A stretch of DNA of 64,000 bases. It comes from Maribellus luteus (GTDB taxonomy: Bacteria > Bacteroidota > Bacteroidia > Bacteroidales > Prolixibacteraceae). Positions 62,767 to 64,000 of this stretch are shown here, in pieces; position 1 is the stretch's first letter; each line of letters starts with the position of its first letter. The notes beneath the pieces were generated by a model, which saw only the letters and a program-made list of their open reading frames with translations, made no database searches and was not told where the DNA came from. The DNA is taken from assembly GCF_003576475.1 (NCBI RefSeq), contig NZ_QWGR01000008.1:1-64000 (forward strand), read 5' to 3'. The position numbers and the translations under genes were made by a program.

Positions 62767-64000
62767 ATGATTTATCAGGAAAGCATGCTGGAGAAGTATT
62801 TCGAAAAGTTCAGGAAAAATATTGTTGGGATCGACCAGGAATTTGAAACGCCTTACGGTAACAAGAAAATTGTTTATGGCGACTGGATCGCCAGCGGAAG
62901 GTTGTACCAACCTATTGAAGACCGAATCACCAACGATCTTGGGCCGTTTGTTGGAAATACACACACCGAAACCAGCGAAACAGGCATTCGGATGACGCAT
63001 GCTTACCACCTTTCACACAAACTGATCAAACAACACGTAAACGCCTGTCCCGATGATGTGATTCTCACCGCAGGTTTTGGGATGACTGCCGTTATTAATA
63101 AATTCCAGCGAATTCTCGGGCTGAAATACTGCGGTAAAATAGGCGGTAAAAGTTGTATCGCCGAACGCGAGCGGCCCGTGGTATTTATCACGCACATGGA
63201 ACATCACTCCAACCAAACATCGTGGTACGAAACCAGTGCCGATGTGGTGGTGGTTGAGCCCGGAGAAGGCCTGCTGATAAATACCGACAACCTCCGGAAA
63301 GCACTGGAGCAGTACAAAGACAGAACGTTTAAGATCGGATCGTTCACAGCCTGCTCCAACGTAACCGGTGTTCGCACGCCCTACCACGAAATGGCCAGAA
63401 TAATGCACGAATACGGCGGGGTTTGTTTTATTGATTTTGCTGCGTCGGCTCCTTACGACGAAATAAATATGCACCCCGAAGATCCGATGGAAAAACTGGA
63501 TGCGGTTATGTTTTCGCCCCATAAATTCCTGGGTGGACCGGGTTCTTCCGGCGTGATTGTTTTTGATGCATCGATGTACAAAAACGAAGTGCCCGATCAG
63601 CCGGGTGGAGGAACGGTTGACTGGACCAATCCGTGGGGAAAGTATAAATATGTCGACGACATTGAAGCCCGGGAAGACGGCGGAACTCCGGGATTCCTTC
63701 AATCAATCCGCACCGCGCTGTGTTTCGAGTTGAAAGACAAAATGGGCGTGGACAATATCCGCCAACGCGAAGAAGAATTACTCGAAAGAGCTTTTGCCGG
63801 GCTGGATAAAATACCGGGCCTGAATATCCTTGCCAACAATGTTCGCGACCGGCTGGGTGTAATCTCCTTTTATGTGGAGGGAATTCACTACAACCTGTTG
63901 GTACGCCTGTTGAACGATCTATACGGAATCCAAACCCGTGGTGGCTGTGCCTGTGCCGGAACCTACGGGCATTTCCTGCTCGAAGTATCGTATGAAAAAT
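62767..64000 (+). CDS. Class V aminotransferase-fold PLP enzyme (cysteine desulfurase-like), partial
   Basis: At least 411 residues, running off the window end. PLP-dependent fold type I, class V. The Lys that holds PLP is in FSPHKFLGGPGSSG. Other motifs are LTAGFGMTAVINKFQ (phosphate-binding), FITHMEHHSNQTSWYE and VCFIDFAASAPYD (Asp binding the pyridine N). The C-terminal visible part has TRGGCACAGTYG, in the place of the active Cys loop of cysteine desulfurases. This group is often described as SufS-like or selenocysteine lyase-like, with unknown substrate. The ATG at 62767 follows TTATTTTG, a near match to the -7 box. Confidence 0.88.
   Translation, partial: MIYQESMLEKYFEKFRKNIVGIDQEFETPYGNKKIVYGDWIASGRLYQPIEDRITNDLGPFVGNTHTETSETGIRMTHAYHLSHKLIKQHVNACPDDVILTAGFGMTAVINKFQRILGLKYCGKIGGKSCIAERERPVVFITHMEHHSNQTSWYETSADVVVVEPGEGLLINTDNLRKALEQYKDRTFKIGSFTACSNVTGVRTPYHEMARIMHEYGGVCFIDFAASAPYDEINMHPEDPMEKLDAVMFSPHKFLGGPGSSGVIVFDASMYKNEVPDQPGGGTVDWTNPWGKYKYVDDIEAREDGGTPGFLQSIRTALCFELKDKMGVDNIRQREEELLERAFAGLDKIPGLNILANNVRDRLGVISFYVEGIHYNLLVRLLNDLYGIQTRGGCACAGTYGHFLLEVSYEK

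Overview
The window comes from a Bacteroidota chromosome, most likely a marine Marinilabiliales/Prolixibacteraceae-type bacterium (inference). The supporting signs are: -7 promoter boxes of the TAnnTTTG type, often with an upstream TTG or TTTG; A-rich leaders with weak Shine-Dalgarno sites; a type IX secretion (T9SS) protein of the PorT type; a giant SprB-repeat protein with a T9SS sorting domain; a TamL-type lipoprotein of the BamA family; the order rpsU-xerC-hpf-tRNA-tuf-secE-nusG-rplKAJL-rpoBC; and families such as DUF3467 and DUF3127 that are typical of the phylum. No taxonomic marker was searched, so the placement stays provisional.

Layout. 0.4-2.7 kb: a secreted protein of unknown role, a nitroreductase, and an OhrR/MarR regulator with a clear operator-like palindrome over its own promoter. 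2.8-17.7 kb, all on the minus strand: the core information-processing block, read from high to low coordinates as rpsU, xerC, hpf, tRNA-Gly, tRNA-Thr, tuf, a tRNA-like remnant, secE, nusG, rplK, rplA, rplJ, rplL, rpoB, rpoC, and a DUF3467 gene. 17.7-28.3 kb: a helix-hairpin-helix membrane protein, an NSS-type transporter, TamL, a divergent TrmH-type methyltransferase, a repeat-filled gap, an LpxL/HtrB acyltransferase, and a PorT-menG-AIR-synthase-like operon. 28.4-33 kb: an SDR oxidoreductase, a glycosyltransferase, a LytS/LytTR two-component pair and a second nitroreductase. 33.3-40 kb: one 2,244-residue surface or secreted protein. 40.4-49 kb: a tiny putative lipoprotein, gapA, an ABC permease, two FKBP isomerases, a DUF3127 protein, yaaA, and a MutS2-like ATPase lacking the Smr domain. 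49.3-52.5 kb: DUF1905, a putative secreted metalloprotease, an AT-rich gene carrying an HEPN-like motif, and a 16-copy 41-bp tandem array. 52.5-64 kb: a DUF3124 lipoprotein, a ZIP transporter, an eight-haem c-type cytochrome with TPRs, a sulfatase, an alanine/saccharopine dehydrogenase-like enzyme, htpG, a toxin-antitoxin locus with a broken toxin, and a class V aminotransferase cut by the window end.

How the parts fit. The 3-17.7 kb block makes the transcription and translation machinery and looks like one long read-through unit, punctuated by hairpins after tuf and after rplL. The envelope genes (TamL, LpxL, PorT, glycosyltransferase, SprB-type protein, lipoproteins) build and decorate the outer membrane; PorT is needed for the T9SS that should export the SprB-type protein. 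Intergenic gaps carry at least four repeat types: a 42-bp array, a 41-bp array with a 123-bp higher-order period, a dispersed inverted-repeat element in three copies, and low-complexity word repeats that begin at gene stop codons. The most unusual single item is a 58-nt tRNA-like sequence between tuf and secE that keeps acceptor, D-arm and T-arm signatures but has lost the anticodon arm.
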